Positions 1 to 13,759 of a stretch of DNA of 64,000 nucleotides are shown here, piece after piece. Under the pieces are notes generated by a model that searched no databases, was not told the origin of the DNA, and saw only the letters and a program-made list of their open reading frames with translations. A program made the translations under genes and the position numbers. Within the stretch, counting starts at the first letter, position 1. Every line of letters starts with the position of its first letter. This stretch comes from Stratiolaelaps scimitus (Eukaryota > Arthropoda > Arachnida > Mesostigmata > Laelapidae), in NCBI GenBank assembly GCA_019614645.1, contig JABWDB010000012.1:1612001-1676000 (forward strand), in the 5' to 3' direction.

Positions 1-1075
1 GAGAAACGTTTAAAACTTATTCGGACCTTATGTGGGTGCGTGATATTTGGATCACCCTGTATATTGTAGCCACAGATACAAACGTAATACTATAGTCTCT
101 GTATTATATAACGTCTAACTTTATATACATAATACGAGCGTGCGGAAGTATGCGACACATATCGCCTAACCTAATATTTAATTACAGTTAAAAAAAATAA
201 CGAAATAAAACCAAAAGGTACTCGCCGCGAGTTTTCTGCGCCCTCCAAAGTAGCGCCAACGCATCCGAACTATCAAACATTAGTTAAACTACGGAACGGA
301 GCAGCCAGCACCAGTTGCCGTGGGTAAATATAAACATGACGACCAGATGATTCAGAAGTAGCCCTGACGTATGCGCCTCAAAGAGTTACGCTTGTCACCA
401 CTCTCGATCCAGTTGCTCCTCTGCTCGGTCTACGTTGTCCAAGGTTCGATTTATGTTCTGTAACGTACGAAATAGTTCCGATTTCCAAATGCGATGAATC
501 GCTCGCTAGACGAAGTTTACTCACCCATGCCTGCAGTGTTCACCTTATAAATAGATGACAGTTAGATACGGGTACATTATAACTTTTAGTTATAATGCTT
601 AATAATTGATTACAATATTTTAGCTTAATGTTTGATTATAATATTCATCTCTCATTGTACGATGTGAATCATGAGACATTTACAGCTTGGACTATTATCA
701 TTGAGTAATAATAGTTGGCTATTGTGTAGTATATTATGAATTAAGTTAGTAACCCACAGTAACTAAGAGTTTCAGATACATAATCACCCTGAATATTTGT
801 CAACAAGTTCCGGACCCTGAATTGTATGCAAATCATATTAATAATCATATGCAAATCATTTTGATAGCTGTGTGTTATGCATATCAAAAGCGTCGCCTCT
901 AACTGAGATAGTTTCTCTTCTTAGTTATACACTACATTAATACTTTGCATAACCAACCACAAAAAGTTAGTTGTTGCTGGTTTATCTTAATGAATAATTT
1001 CGTGTATCTGTCCAATTATATATATATATAATAACAAATTCAACGCCTTACCTGGAGTGACCTTAGGTTGACAGG
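1..1075. other. Upstream region of lgd, no gene seen
   Basis: No long open frame or splice-consistent exon is visible. The region is AT-rich. It holds two copies of the octamer ATGCAAAT at 826-833 and 849-856, within a short duplicated segment, and an AT dinucleotide run near 1018-1031 just before the lgd start. It presumably contains the lgd promoter and 5' UTR, but no TATA box or initiator can be assigned with confidence. Confidence 0.5.
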
Positions 1076-4000
1076 ATGTCTCGTAAGCCTCGAAGTGGCG
1101 GCCGAAGGCCAGGAGGCGGCGCAGCAGGGCTTGGTGGCATGAACCTGGCGGGACTTGGTCTCATGGACATCAATAATCTGAACTTCGATAACGATGATGA
1201 TGACGACATCGACGATGGTGACCTAGAGGCCGAGCTAAATGCCCTTATGTCTGGTAATTTTTTGCGCTATTAACTTTGAACATACTCAACTTACGTAAGA
1301 ACAACTTGTGTTTTGTCAGATGTTTTCAGATGTAATTGCAGCTTCGTTGCTTTCCTCGTCTTCATAATGTGATAATGAAATAATAAAGATATATAGTTGA
1401 GAGATGGGGAGTATATATTCGGTGACTCGAATAGCTTCTCATATGTTTTGTGTTTCCCTGCAGCTTTTATATATGTACATACAAATGCATTTTCAACCAT
1501 ACCTTATTCATCTACAAATCAAAGCGATTTACATTGATTTACTTTATTGAATTAGGTAAACGACAGAAAAAGCGCGACGAATCGAAACAGAAGGCGGCCC
1601 CGATGGATCTAAACATGATAACGGCCATGGCAAACTCAGCACTAAGGGACGATTTCGGTGAAAATGACATCGATCTGGAAGGTACGATAGCTTCGTAGAA
1701 TAGGTTACATAATATTATTAATACATTGCGCTCTGTCTTTAACGATAAAGATACTACACAACTGTGAAACTGCTGCTCTTGTAGGAAATTTACGTTCTAG
1801 TTCAAACAGAAATTCGCCTCGGAACAAGTTTCAAATTAGCCCAAACCGTTACAGTGGGAAATACATCTGTCTCTCCAAAGGTATCGAGGACGATGCAGAA
1901 TTGCTAGCCGAATTGAATGAGCTAAATGATGACGAAAATGAAGACGATATTGGTCAGGAGACTCCTCAGCCAATCGCCCCCAAGTCAGCGCCAGCCCTCC
2001 GACCACCAAATGTCCCGATACAAGCGACATCGCCCTCATCCGCCAAGAGCACACCGAGTCCCATGGACATCACTGAAGTTCTGGCTGATCGTCTCAATAA
2101 TTATAGAGCTGCTGAAGAGGCCGCAAAGAAACTCGGTGACAGTAGTAAAGCTCGCAGGTAACTGCCACGCATTAGTGACTAGAAAATACTATTGTTATTT
2201 CCGCACCTTAGGATCTTTTGGTATCTATAATAGTATTTCTGTAGTGGGCGACCTTTCGGGATGGTATCAAAGCTGGATACCAGTAAAGAGCATCTAGGTT
2301 AAGTTGCAGACGTAATGTTGATTAGTTCTACAAATGAAAGCGTATGTTTTGTATTGCTGCAGGCTTGATTCTACGCAAGCAACAACTATTTTCTATTTAT
2401 TGATTGCTTTGGTCAAGTATTCGAGTCTGAAGAGCACTTTATGTGACTTCTTATTCCATGCTTTCGTAACGTAATATCATCGGTCTATGCAGATAAATAT
2501 ATTGCATCCATGCGCTTTTACTATTGGACTACCATATTTCTCCAGGTTTTCTCGGGGCACCAAAACCCTTGAAGGACAACTAAGACAGGCCCAACTTGGA
2601 AAAGCCATTCCAGAAGCTGATATACCACCGCCTGTGGCCATACCTAAGGCCCGACCGCCTGAGCCACCCAGAGACGAGGGAACCTCACCACCAGTGATTC
2701 AGGTTTGCTTCTAACTCAATGAACTGGAATACTGTATTTGAGTATTTATTGCACATTTTATGACTTATACCTATCGTCGAAGTTTAGTAGAGAAAACCGC
2801 ATAGCAGATCATATTCTTTCGGGACAACAAATGATTCAGCTTGAAATATAAAATCAGCCTTTGATTGCCATTATTCCCATTTTGGTTTTGTTGGACTCAC
2901 CGCTGGGTGTAATTTGAATAATATTAGACGCCTAGTGGTGGACCGGACTCAACTGGTGAAACACAAGAAGCTGCTCCACCGGTCCCACGAAGATCAGGAA
3001 CATACCCTCCACCAGATATCGCAGCTGTTCTCGGTGATCTGGAAGATACTGATGATATGGAAGAGACTCAACCTGTGACGCCGAGCTCGGCTCGACAGGC
3101 CCCATTGCCACCACCATCCAGGCCAGCCCCTGAACCCCCACAGCCAAGGCCTCCGCAGGTATTTTTGCCTTATTCTTCTAAATACACAGGCAACATAGTA
3201 TACGTCGCCCCATTCCCGTAATTCGCGCTTGAACTTACACACATTCCCCTTCTAGGTTACTTTCAGATTTTGTTGTTTTTATTTTTGTATATAATAAATC
3301 AGCCATTTAATTTGGTCATCTCTGGCATTATAATAGCCTCCTGCTTATATCACACCTAGCGGTGACTACTCCTACGAGTTTTTGTTGAATTTCAATTCAA
3401 TGTTTTGCCAGGCTTGTTGGAGTCAAATGAGGCCTCCGTACCTCATTGCAATATGTAATTTTGGGAACCACAAGTCTTAGGTATAACCGCGCAGTCAGAA
3501 TAGGATGGCTATCAGAATCTAACAAGTGTGTCTGTAAATTTCCACGGAAAAATTAGAAGTTATCGTTGCATCATATTGATTAACTAATCTCTCTGCACAA
3601 GTTGGCTGCCGCACCACATCCACCCACGTCAGCCCCAGCTGCCTCAGGTGGGGGCTCCCAAACGCAAGAAGATTTGCTCACCACACGTCGTGACCAGTAT
3701 CGTCAGGCGGCCCGAATGGCCAAGCAGAGAGGAAATAACGAATTGGCTATTAAATATGTACGCACAGCAAAGCAGTTCGACGTTGTACTTCAGGTGCGAT
3801 TGAGTTACAGCTTTTTCTTTCGCTTTTTCCTTAATAAACTATCTTACTGACCCGATGGAAGTTCGGTTTGTTTTAGATATTTCCTTATTCTTCATCCTTA
3901 TTTTCTTTATTCCTTTCCTTATTCATATATTAAATTCACTTCGCTTCTACCAATTTATGTAATTTCTTTAATAATCTCTGTACCACCCCTTTTGGTAAAT

Positions 4001-7000
4001 AAAGGTGTATTCGTATTGTATTGTATTACATGGCTGGCAATCGAAATTTCGTTATTGTCGTTTTATAATCGTTGTCGTTCATTGTAATCGTCATCGTTAT
4101 ATAATCGTTGTCGCAATCGAAATTTCTCATTAGTTGATGGAGCCGGCAATCAACGGGAGAAAATGCTTTACCTATTTATTCACCGCTCAAAGTTTCACAT
4201 AGACCCACACATACACACACGACATTTGAGTATCGTCTAATTAGGTATTCTGTGCAATTTCTTCCATACAGGCACTATTAGAAGGGAAAGCCATAGATCT
4301 TTCAAAGATGCCTCCTCCTCCGCCTGGAATGGGGTCCTCGGCAGCACCAACCGTCCGTGCACCACCTCAGCTGGTAACAGCACAAGACGATACACCGAAC
4401 TTTGTTGATACTAACGCGAAGACCGATCCGGCCGTGTACAATTGCCCACCGCAGGCACAAAGTGTATTGGGAGCCCTCGAACAGAGACTAGCCAAGTATC
4501 AGGTTGGTGTTTGTCACTAAATATGTTAGTTAGTTATGACATTCGGTCACTTTCATCTTGAACATCGCCCCACAATGTGCTTTGTGGATGACCAAGTATC
4601 CTGTGTGCAAAGCTATTCAAGTCCCAGTACAGCTTTTTTACTACATTACGTACCTGGTATTGCATACCGTAATTCAAAATATTATATAGAATCATCAATA
4701 TATTTCCTATTCAATGACCTATTAAGTGTTTTCACAGAAGTTTGTTAACGTTTTTTTTTACTATTTGATCTTTAGGAAACCGAGGCGCTGGCTAAGGAAA
4801 AAGGCGATGCTAGCAGAGCGAGGCGTCTTGGGCGCATTGTAAAGGAATACGAGTCAGCAATAAAAGCGCACAAGGCGGGAAAGAAGGTTGACTTCGAAGA
4901 GCTTCCAGTACCCCCTGGTTTTGACCCTATACCTAACGAATCGGTTACCGGACCGCAGGCCGAATCAACCCCGGTGGATAAACCTAAGCCCCCAGAACAT
5001 GCCAGCGCTCAGGCCAGGACGCATCCACTGCCCTCGGCATCTACGCCTGCGGCTGCAGCGCCGTCGCCACCTAAACAAAGCGTTAAGCGGCAGATGTCTA
5101 CAACAATTGAAAAACAGAAGCAGTTTTTGCTCGAGCGCCAAAGGTTGTTTAAAGAGGCGGCCAAGGAGGCGCTCAAAAACGGTGCCAGCAAGGAACAGGC
5201 AATGGTGTATCTTCGAATGATGAAGGGCATTGAGCCGATGCTTCAGGCCACTGAAACCGGCTTACCGGTTGATCTGAGTTCGATACCCGTGCCGCCTCAA
5301 CTGCAACAGGATTTTGTTGTAGTGGAAAAGGAGGATTGCGAATTTCAGTTGTCGGGAGATAGCGAAGAATTGTACAAGACACTCGAAATTGACTTGGATG
5401 AACAATACAAAACATGCATGACAAATCAAGTGCACTTTTTCAAATTAGGGGACGTAGGATCTGGTACGAAATTTGAGAAACTCGCTCAGGATACGAGAAG
5501 GGACCAAAGTGTACTCAAGGCATCCTGGAAGCGGGGTGAGCCAGTACCCAGGTATGTTTCACTTCTTATGCGGCAGGCAGGATTAAATGATGTTGAAGGG
5601 GCATATGTTGAAAAGCCATCCTAAGAAACTATATTTACGAAGTTCTATGTCTATGTAGAAACTGTATCCGAATCTCGCATGATAATATTAGTGCCGTCTT
5701 GATAAATAATTCTGGCTATTTTGTTAATATCTCTAGATACGTACAAGAAGCATTGGGCACGGCCAAACCTATGAAATCACGAATAAAATACAGCAGGCGT
5801 TATCTAGGTTTTGCGAGCGTATCGATGTCCACCTATGAACATACAGAATTATTTTGGTTAATTAAAGGAAACGTTATGGTGTTCTACGATTAAGTTGTAT
5901 CAAATAAATATTGTATCCTCGTTTCGTACTGTTCTTTCCAGTTTCCGCTATGAAGATAGAGTCTTCACCATCGTTCGACACAACCATGATGTGCCTGAGA
6001 ATGTAATGCAAGTATCGGTGATACGTGGTATAACACTTCCCGGCAAACCCAACGAACTGGACACTTACGTAAAGGTATCAATAACTAAAAACATGCCATC
6101 GTTTCTAGAATAGAGCAGGTCCCTTTGAATGTTTTCACTTGTTTGCATGTTGGAGGAAAAACTCGGTGTTATTTATCCATTCCGGATCAAAGGGTGGTGT
6201 TGTATTAAAATTCCCCATATGACAGCACGTTACTGCACATTTGGATATTACGTTCGGATTTCTGGCATAATTTTTGCTTATTTCAAGACTCTATGTACAC
6301 TTTAAAATATACACTCAATACTCACTTCTCGCGGTTTTGTTTCTTCTATAATGTAAGCAGAATAGTGTTGCATGACCATATGGACGGCATTAAGATGTTG
6401 ACCGAGCAATGATGTGAATGTTACATTATTATTTTCATTTAAGTTATCTAATAATATTAACTTCTATTTAGATTGATTTTGCGTATCCGACCGATGCACC
6501 TCAAAGCCAGAGATGTTCAACAGTGAAAGATACGACAAATCCCGACTACAACTTTACCTGCTCCTTCGAGGTAGCTCGCAAGTCCAGAACCTTCGCCCGA
6601 ACACTAAAACGAGTACAGGTAAGGTGATCAGTCAAGCCAAAGAACGAGAACACGAACTAATAGATAATTACCTTCACTTTTCAATCGGCTAAGAGTATCT
6701 TTAGTCGTCAAAATGTGGACGCCAACATTTCTTCTGTAAAATTTGAGAAGCTCAGCACAGTGTTAGTTTTACTTTCTAGGAGCGGTACCTATGCATTACT
6801 AATTCCCTAACCTAATGCGTTTCCAGCTTAAGATTGAGGTCTGGTCAAAGCGAGGTTTCCTCCGAGCTGACGGACTCCTTGGGGTGGCTTCAATTAAGCT
6901 GGTGGACCTTGAGACGAAATGTGATTTACATGAGGTAAGACGGTAGTTAATATAAACCATATTGCATTGTTCGATTATTATTTTAACCAATTTGCCTTTA

Positions 7001-7536
7001 CGCCATTATTTCCTAGCGAACAATGCAAAAAGGGTAAATTCGTTGAAATACTAAAAATCATAACGCCCTTTGCTGTTAACTCCCGTTATGAATTTCGAAG
7101 GTCTTATATATTGTCTTACATAAATGTACTCCAGTTAAAGTGTGGTTACACCAAACAGTCAACCAGTATCGGCAACAGGGTGGTGCAATACACCTGTAAC
7201 TGCACAATCTGTATCTTCCTCTTTTTGGCAAATAACATTCGGCTTTCGCTTCTACTTTGCAAAGTTCTGCGTTTTCAACAGCAATCATGGGGGATATCAA
7301 CTGCTAAATAGCAATGGTCTCTGTATAACGGTAAAGATAAATTGTCCCCCGGAACACACAGCCTGTATCTAGATAATGACGTTTCGTATTCAATTTTGAT
7401 CACTTAGGTCTTTCCTGTAATGGACGGACGACGTGACACAGGTGGCAAATTAGAGGTCAAAATTCGAGTAAGTGAACCGTTCACTGCGAAACAGGTTGAA
7501 GAAATCAAGAAGAGATGGCTCGTTATTGGAAAGTAA
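1076..7536 (+). CDS. lgd: Lethal giant discs / CC2D1 (DM14 repeats and C2 domain)
   Basis: Endosomal regulator that binds the ESCRT-III subunit Shrub/CHMP4 through its DM14 domains and limits Notch signalling (family knowledge). The model has 12 exons and about 894 residues: 1076-1253, 1556-1681, 1881-2157, 2546-2702, 2928-3158, 3602-3793, 4272-4502, 4776-5551, 5942-6074, 6472-6618, 6827-6934 and 7408-7536. Every junction is GT-AG and phases agree throughout. Four DM14 repeats are seen at about residues 172-230, 347-405, 448-510 and 573-637, each with the helical pattern and a trailing Pro-rich linker such as LPVPPGF. A C2 domain follows at about 723-850, with motifs such as LDTYVK and LKIEVWSKRG. 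The N-terminus is basic and glycine-rich, then has an Asp run. The order and length match CC2D1A/B. The ATG at 1076 is the only in-frame start of the first exon. Confidence 0.95.
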
Positions 7537-8136
7537 TATTTATGTCGTATTGTCGGTAATTATTCGATCGTTTGAAAAAAGCCAAACTTAGAACCGACGA
7601 GGACACTGGAGCCTCTGGTTATTAGGTCACATTTTCGCGCCTTACACAAAATAGAGAGAGTCAGGTATTTCCTCGTTTACAGTCACAATTTGAAAAGTTG
7701 ATCATATAGTCGAAATTAGACAGCGTGCAGCTCCAGCGTCTTTGCCTTGTTATATACATAGCGACAAAGGTGGAAATTAAAAGTGTTAAGAAATATAGGA
7801 GAGCTTAACAATCTGTGAAATGTTTTCTATCCTTAGAAACTAGAAATAGTACCTAGATGAAGCTTGTGGAAATTCTGTGCCGCCTACCGTCGGTTTGTGT
7901 GACATAATACTATTGGTAGTGGGCAATTTTTTGTGATAATGTTTCGCAATTTTGAAATTCCTCACAGTCGAGACGAATTTTTTTAAAGAATGACAATTTG
8001 TCATTCTTGAAGATAACGTAGATTATCTATATATGTAAATTATTTAAATGTGGCTCGCAAGGTTGAATGCCGGCGATTTGCACATGAGATTTTCAGATTG
8101 CGGGCGGTAATATTTGTTAGTTACAAAAGTGGTTCA

Positions 8137-8158
8137 AATAAAACACATTGACATTTAT
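8137..8158. terminator. Face-to-face poly(A) signals between lgd and COX18
   Basis: AATAAA on the plus strand at 8137-8142 lies 0.6 kb after the lgd stop. TTTATT at 8153-8158 reads AATAAA on the minus strand, about 0.65 kb after the COX18 stop. The two genes converge here, so the signals could serve both. This assignment is an inference from position only; other AATAAA-like hexamers occur nearby. Confidence 0.4.
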
Positions 8159-8811
8159 TGTAAAAGTATTTAGCTTGTTGTGATATTTAATATCGATCTA
8201 GTCAAACGTATTCAATTTTAAAGAAGGCAAGGAATAAAATTCAATTTTATAACAATTTTATACAACTCACTTTGATCTCCTTGAATGTTTTATGTATAAT
8301 TTAAGTGGACACAACATTCGCATGCTTACTGATATTGTTGTAGCCTTCCGTTCTGATGTTTGTTCGTAACGACCTTCGCACATTCTAACTATATTACTAA
8401 ACTAAGTATGACCTTCTCATTGTAATGCGCAGTCGAATGCCACTGGAACTTTCCAAACTGCATCTCTGTTGCAAGTTGCAACCGAACCTATAAAAGTAAA
8501 TACACATAGATTTTCGAAGCCTTCTGTATTTCACTAGCGTCTACGATATGTATACCTATGACGTTGATTAGTCTGAACATACATGACAAGTCTCCTATAA
8601 GCAATATGTGGCCTTATTTGACCTTGGTTGCATAGTACGGCGTTTATCATAACATCTGACATCGACAACAGCTAGTATGTCATTCGTTCATTCATCTGTT
8701 TTTCTTATTTTATAAATTAGTAACATAGTCTCCTATGGAATTAGAATTAGAATTCTATCACAGACATAGACAGATACCAATATATATATATATATATTCT
8801 AGATTCAAAAT

Positions 8812-11800
8812 CTACTCCTCTTTTTTGGTTAATTTCGCAAAGGACAATCGCAGGCGTAAATTTCTGATCATTGTCGCGTACGGATGTTGAGATTCATTCT
8901 CAGTTTGCGGGACCTTACAAAGTCGTCGAAATCGAGGAGACATCAAGAGAAGATTCTGAGCCGTTGCCGTTAATGCGCTGCATAGCCAATACACCACGAC
9001 GCCCTAACAAAACGGAAAACCAGATTAATCACAGTAAACTCACGTGACCATAGTCTTAGATTTGAATTTCGCAGCAACATAATACATTTTCCAGGAGTTA
9101 ATTTGAAGAGACGTTCGACAGCACCAAAAGTTAAAAATGGAATGCGTACAACCGTGACCTATACATTCATTGTAAAATTGAGCGAATGACTGCTTCACAC
9201 GAAAAAAACGTGTGTGTAGAGAAGAAATTCGGATTGCATATTATTAAATCTAATACGCAATGTCACTTATAGTAACTTTACAATCTCCATTATATCAAAC
9301 ATGTTTAAATTCAATCGATCGATCTGGATACGGATGTGTTTAAATACTTACCGACGGAGCCATAGCTGCAACTGGACAAAGCACAACTGTCAGCAGACGA
9401 AGTCCATTATGGAATAGCCGGGTCCGTCCACGAGCAGGCGTGCTGCTCCGCAGAGTGTACAGCTAAACCAATCGGAACGTGTGCAAAATTATGCGTAGTT
9501 TTATGAGCCACAACTACCTTGCCATCCTGACCTATGTATGAAATTTTCTAAAGAGGAACTCTGGGGGAGGTCACGTCAGATTGGCAGCTTTTCGCCCTTG
9601 GCTATCAACTTGACAATAATAGAGAGGGAAGACCACAAACGCAAAGTGATGGCAAACGGTCACGAACAGACTCCGAACAAACTAAACAATTGATTACCTC
9701 GATATTAAAAATGTTGATAAAGGTGAGACAGACAGGCATAATGAATGTTGGATCCGGCAGAGCGAAGTTAGTTATTTGCAGAATGCCCTCATTCTGAAAC
9801 GACTCCAAACCGTACACTACAATGGACAACACACTGAGAGGCGATCTCATAGTACTAACTGAATGGAATACACTAATCGAAAGTAATTAACATGCTATAA
9901 ACGATGCTAAATAAAACATTAAACCCAACTACCCTACCCAACTAATGTATATATATATATTAGCCTCTTTGAATTAAATTAAATTTAAAAACACACTATA
10001 CACCCACACTCATTTAGATAATTTTTGTAAACACTGTTCAGAACTGTTGATATTTAGTTCTATCTGATTCTCCCTCCTTTAAAGATTAGCACTTGTGTGT
10101 TTTCGGTGTATCGAAGGGTGTAGTCCACTAGAATACTGAAGCGCCATTTTCTGCGTCGTAAATTAAGATCTAACCGTTGTTTCTTAAATATACTCACAAA
10201 GGATTAATCCACAAAGAAAAAAAGTAGCAGTGCAATAAGCAGAATTTGTGTTTCGCCATATTGATGCGAATGTATTAAATAATAATTACCTCCATAAAGA
10301 GATTTGATGGAGATATTCCTAAGTGCCACGGAAAGTGAGATCCAGATGGGCATTTGAGCAAGTACAGTAACTGTTGCCTTCATTGGATGACAGTTTTCGC
10401 GCACGATTAGTTCATTCACACGTTTGTTTAGCTGTAAAACAAAAGGCAGCTATTTAGGCTCTGGTTAGGTTCAATGAGTACCGAAAAGGGGCGGCCACGG
10501 TGTGTTATCTCAAAAAAAGGAAAGGTTCAATAAGTTGACACCTCGTGATGGCTCGGGATAGCTCTGATGAAAAGGCCGGTGCCTAGCCGCAACGGAAATC
10601 GATCAGACCAGACAGGTTACAGAAGGATTACTAACTACTACATATGTATATTAAATTATACGGAAGTCTAACGCGTCGATCGTTGTAGAAAGACTAAAAC
10701 GATCGGCGTGTTAGGCTTCCGTCCTGCGATAGTCCGCATCCAATTTCACACAGAAATCAAAATAATTTATATGGGAGAAAGCAGTCATCAAAATTGGCTA
10801 TCGAGCCGTTTATTTTCGTCGTTTCCAATTTAAGACATCATGTTATATTTGAAATAATCAGATTCCTGGCTATGAGTATGCTAATTAGGAATAAGGTGTA
10901 GAGCCCATTGAGCTACTTACGCTATACTTGTACAGTGCATTGGCCTGCTTTTCGGAGATATTTGACTGTTGTTTGAAATGGAGCGCTTCGGCCTTTAACG
11001 TTCGAGTTATCTTCTTTGCCTCGGGACCTGCAGGGCATCACGAGATTCATGAATTATTATAACACCACCCTTGTAGAATATTATGCAGTGATAACACCGT
11101 TCTGGCATTAAACATATATAAAGGCGTGCATATCCATTACAGAAGCATTGACTTCTAAAAATTGACTACACTATAGCGAATTCAATTTTCAAAATATTAA
11201 AGGCTAGTTTTAAAGCAAAATATCATAACCGTGAATTCGTTTATTTTGGTCAGGAAAACAGAAAGTAGAAACATCTACCAGAAAGGAAGCAGTAATAATG
11301 TAAACCGAAGTTTTGAGAGATGTTCTTACCAAGATTTGCAAGCCTTGCCAAAATGTGTTGCGAATAGATAGCCAAGGGCAAAGTTGTCATGGTTCGTAAC
11401 CCAATTGTTGTCGCGATAATAGTTGCCCACCATGGCATTCCTGTTTGAATACGCCACCGACACCGCCAACACGCAAACAAATGTATTTTTGTCCATTAAA
11501 GCCATACAATATTTTTTGCTTAGCCTCGATGTATATATATATATATATATGTATATATTCATGGTTATGAAGTACATGGCATATTATAATTAGGATACAA
11601 ACATAAAGGACTTTCCATTTAGACTTCTCAGGGGCGAATAATTTAGATCAAGTGCTGAAAGCAAGCACGGATAAAAAATTGTACGTACAATAACAACGCT
11701 ATTCATTGGCTAGAACAAAAATAATACACTCAGTTTTATTATGCGGAAGTGGTAGAGATGTTTGGAATTACAACGTTGAGAACAGTTAGCAAGTGTTTAT

Positions 11801-12349
11801 CAATTGTGATTTAAATAACTGCCCCCGAGTTATCATTAACCTACGTTAGAATTCCGGTTGTATCGTCAATATAATGTTATCGAAACATTGTCATTTTTCA
11901 TCCGTCAACTTATTTATCCGAGGACATTTTTAGAACGATTGTCGTACAGAGCTGTGAAATTGCTTCAATACTGTTGTTTCTCATTGCAGGTAGATGTCCC
12001 CGTTTAAATTAAATAGGTAATATGATTTTATTTCATGATAATTGTTTGTTTGATAGAGAGATAATAACAATTATTTATTGGATAAATAATTAGATTGATA
12101 CAGACCCACTGAGTTGTGAATGTTCATTAGACTTTCTTCGGTGAACGTTACAATTGCACTCTGGGATAGATCTTCGTACCAGCTCTGCGCTGATATATTG
12201 CGCTTCTGTTGGAAGGAACAACCGGAGAGCTCAACGGCCCCATAGTGCTGTCCAACAGGTAGAGAGATTTTCCCAAACGCTGTTACGCGCGGGTGACGAA
12301 GAATTGGTTGCATAACAACGCTGCGTGAAAGGATTTTGTACATTTTCAC
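8812..12349 (-). CDS. COX18: COX18, mitochondrial inner-membrane insertase (Oxa1/YidC family)
   Basis: COX18 inserts and exports the C-terminal part of cytochrome c oxidase subunit 2 across the mitochondrial inner membrane (family knowledge). The model has seven exons on the minus strand: 12349-12106, 11440-11330, 11027-10921, 10431-10290, 9816-9698, 9462-9352 and 9003-8812. It gives 341 residues with all phases agreeing. Family landmarks are GMPWWATIIATT with GLRTMTTLPLAIYSQ (first core helix), MPIWISLSVALRN, LPDPTFIMPVCLTFINI, and GVVVYWLCSALTATAQNLLL near the end. The N-terminal roughly 60 residues are basic and hydroxyl-rich, as expected of a mitochondrial presequence. The exon 1 donor (GTGG|GTCTGT) is weak; it was chosen because it restores the Gly-x-Pro-Trp-Trp motif in phase. 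The other donors are standard. Confidence 0.93.
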
Positions 12350-13144
12350 AAGGAAGGTTTAAAATTGGGTCAATAGGCTACACAACCGTTTGAAGTTGGT
12401 CGACAAGCCTTGAGTTATTATTACATTTAGGGAAGTAACGACCACACACGCGCATAGAGCGAGGATGTCTACGGAAGAAGCCTATACAAAACACACCACA
12501 CATTTATGTGTTTTATAATCACTGGTTTGGTGACACCACTCGCTAGCAGAAATCCGAAATTTCAGCACGCCGAAGCGTAAATGGTTTTAGCATTTCATAA
12601 GCGAATAGAATGATATATATTTGTTAGCGACCCTGCAGCTGATTCAGCGGCACAAACATCGTCACAAAGCCGAATGGAACACATGGACCTCATAGCAGAC
12701 TATTTCTCTCGCTCTCTCGGTTCTGTTTGAGAGAGGACGCTGTTTGTGGACAGACGAGGACCCAGTGATATTCGCTGTGTTATCCGGCCATCTGTGTGAA
12801 CTTTGAAAAGAGCTGAATACAATTGGGCGTTCTTTGTATTCATTCAATTAATAAAATTAATTTATTGAATTTTGTTAATTGAATTATAACAAGTAGTAAT
12901 CCAGTTTTAGACAGAGGTACTTGGTGAACATGTTTGGAGTAACTATAATTTAGAGGACATTAAAGTGTCTGCTTAGTTGTATGCTTTTTCGATAAACACG
13001 TTTTTATTACTTGGCCTGAATTTGACCTTTTAAGTAGCCTTCAACAACACCAAGTGCATATTTCCTATTTTCTGCATAAATCGCCCTGGGTTTAGATTAC
13101 AATACTCGTATTACATGAATTGACCTTTGTTAGCTGTAATAAAG
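12350..13144. other. Intergenic, no gene seen
   Basis: This stretch lies upstream of COX18 and presumably holds its promoter. The longest open frame (minus strand, about 61 codons around 12662-12847) has no recognisable motif. Short AT-rich inverted sequence around 12843-12885 is the only visible structure. Confidence 0.4.
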
Positions 13145-13640
13145 ACTCTGCTGTTTGAGCTGGCTCTTCTTGAGCTTCATGGCCCTCTTGGGCGCCGCGT
13201 ACAACACAGTTGACTCTGCCACTGTCGCGAGTAGTCCACGCTTGCCTTCTGATGCTCCGCGGGCCCTTGGCAGGGTCTTCTCCACGCTGCTTTGCTGGTC
13301 GCCTTTTCTATGTGCGGATTGCCGGTAGGGGCCCGGTGAACAGTCAGGCCCAGATACCGGGTAGACTGCTTTACCCGAATCTGCACACCGTTTAGGGACA
13401 GCGTGACCTCGCCTCTGAAACGCTTCCTCCCAATGAGCAAGACGGCCTCGCTCTTTTCTGGTGCTAGCTGAAGGCCGTGGTCCTCCATCCAGAGGTTAAC
13501 CTCTACGGCTTGGAGGTCAACCTCTGGATGGAGGTTGACCCCTCTCGTGAGCCAGCGTTTGGACTCCCTCTGTTCCAGAGTATGCGCCCAAGGATAGATC
13601 CCTGGGGGGGTGCGCCATTCAGCCTCGGTGCTATCAATGG
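13145..13640 (-). mobile_element. Degenerate non-LTR retrotransposon reverse-transcriptase fragment
   Basis: Read on the minus strand, this holds pieces of a LINE reverse transcriptase of the R1/Jockey type. GAPPQGSILGRILWN (about 13617-13571) is the RT motif usually written PQGSVLGPLLWN. It is followed by WMEDHGLQLAPEKSEAVLL and RYLGLTV, and then in a shifted frame by VLYAAPKRAMK (to about 13145). The catalytic YADD segment that should sit between the first two pieces is missing, and frames shift at least twice, so the element is dead. An inverted duplication at about 13481-13545 lies exactly where the deletion is. GC content is visibly higher than in the flanks, consistent with an insertion. 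Confidence 0.8.
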
Positions 13641-13759
13641 CTGTCTCTTCCCTTATCCCTGCCCTTCGTGATCCGGGTACCGAGTTATGGCTCTCCCCCC
13701 CGTGGTCAGCGCCGAAGCGCTCCCGTCATTAAGCGCACGGAATAAAGATGTCACAGGCT

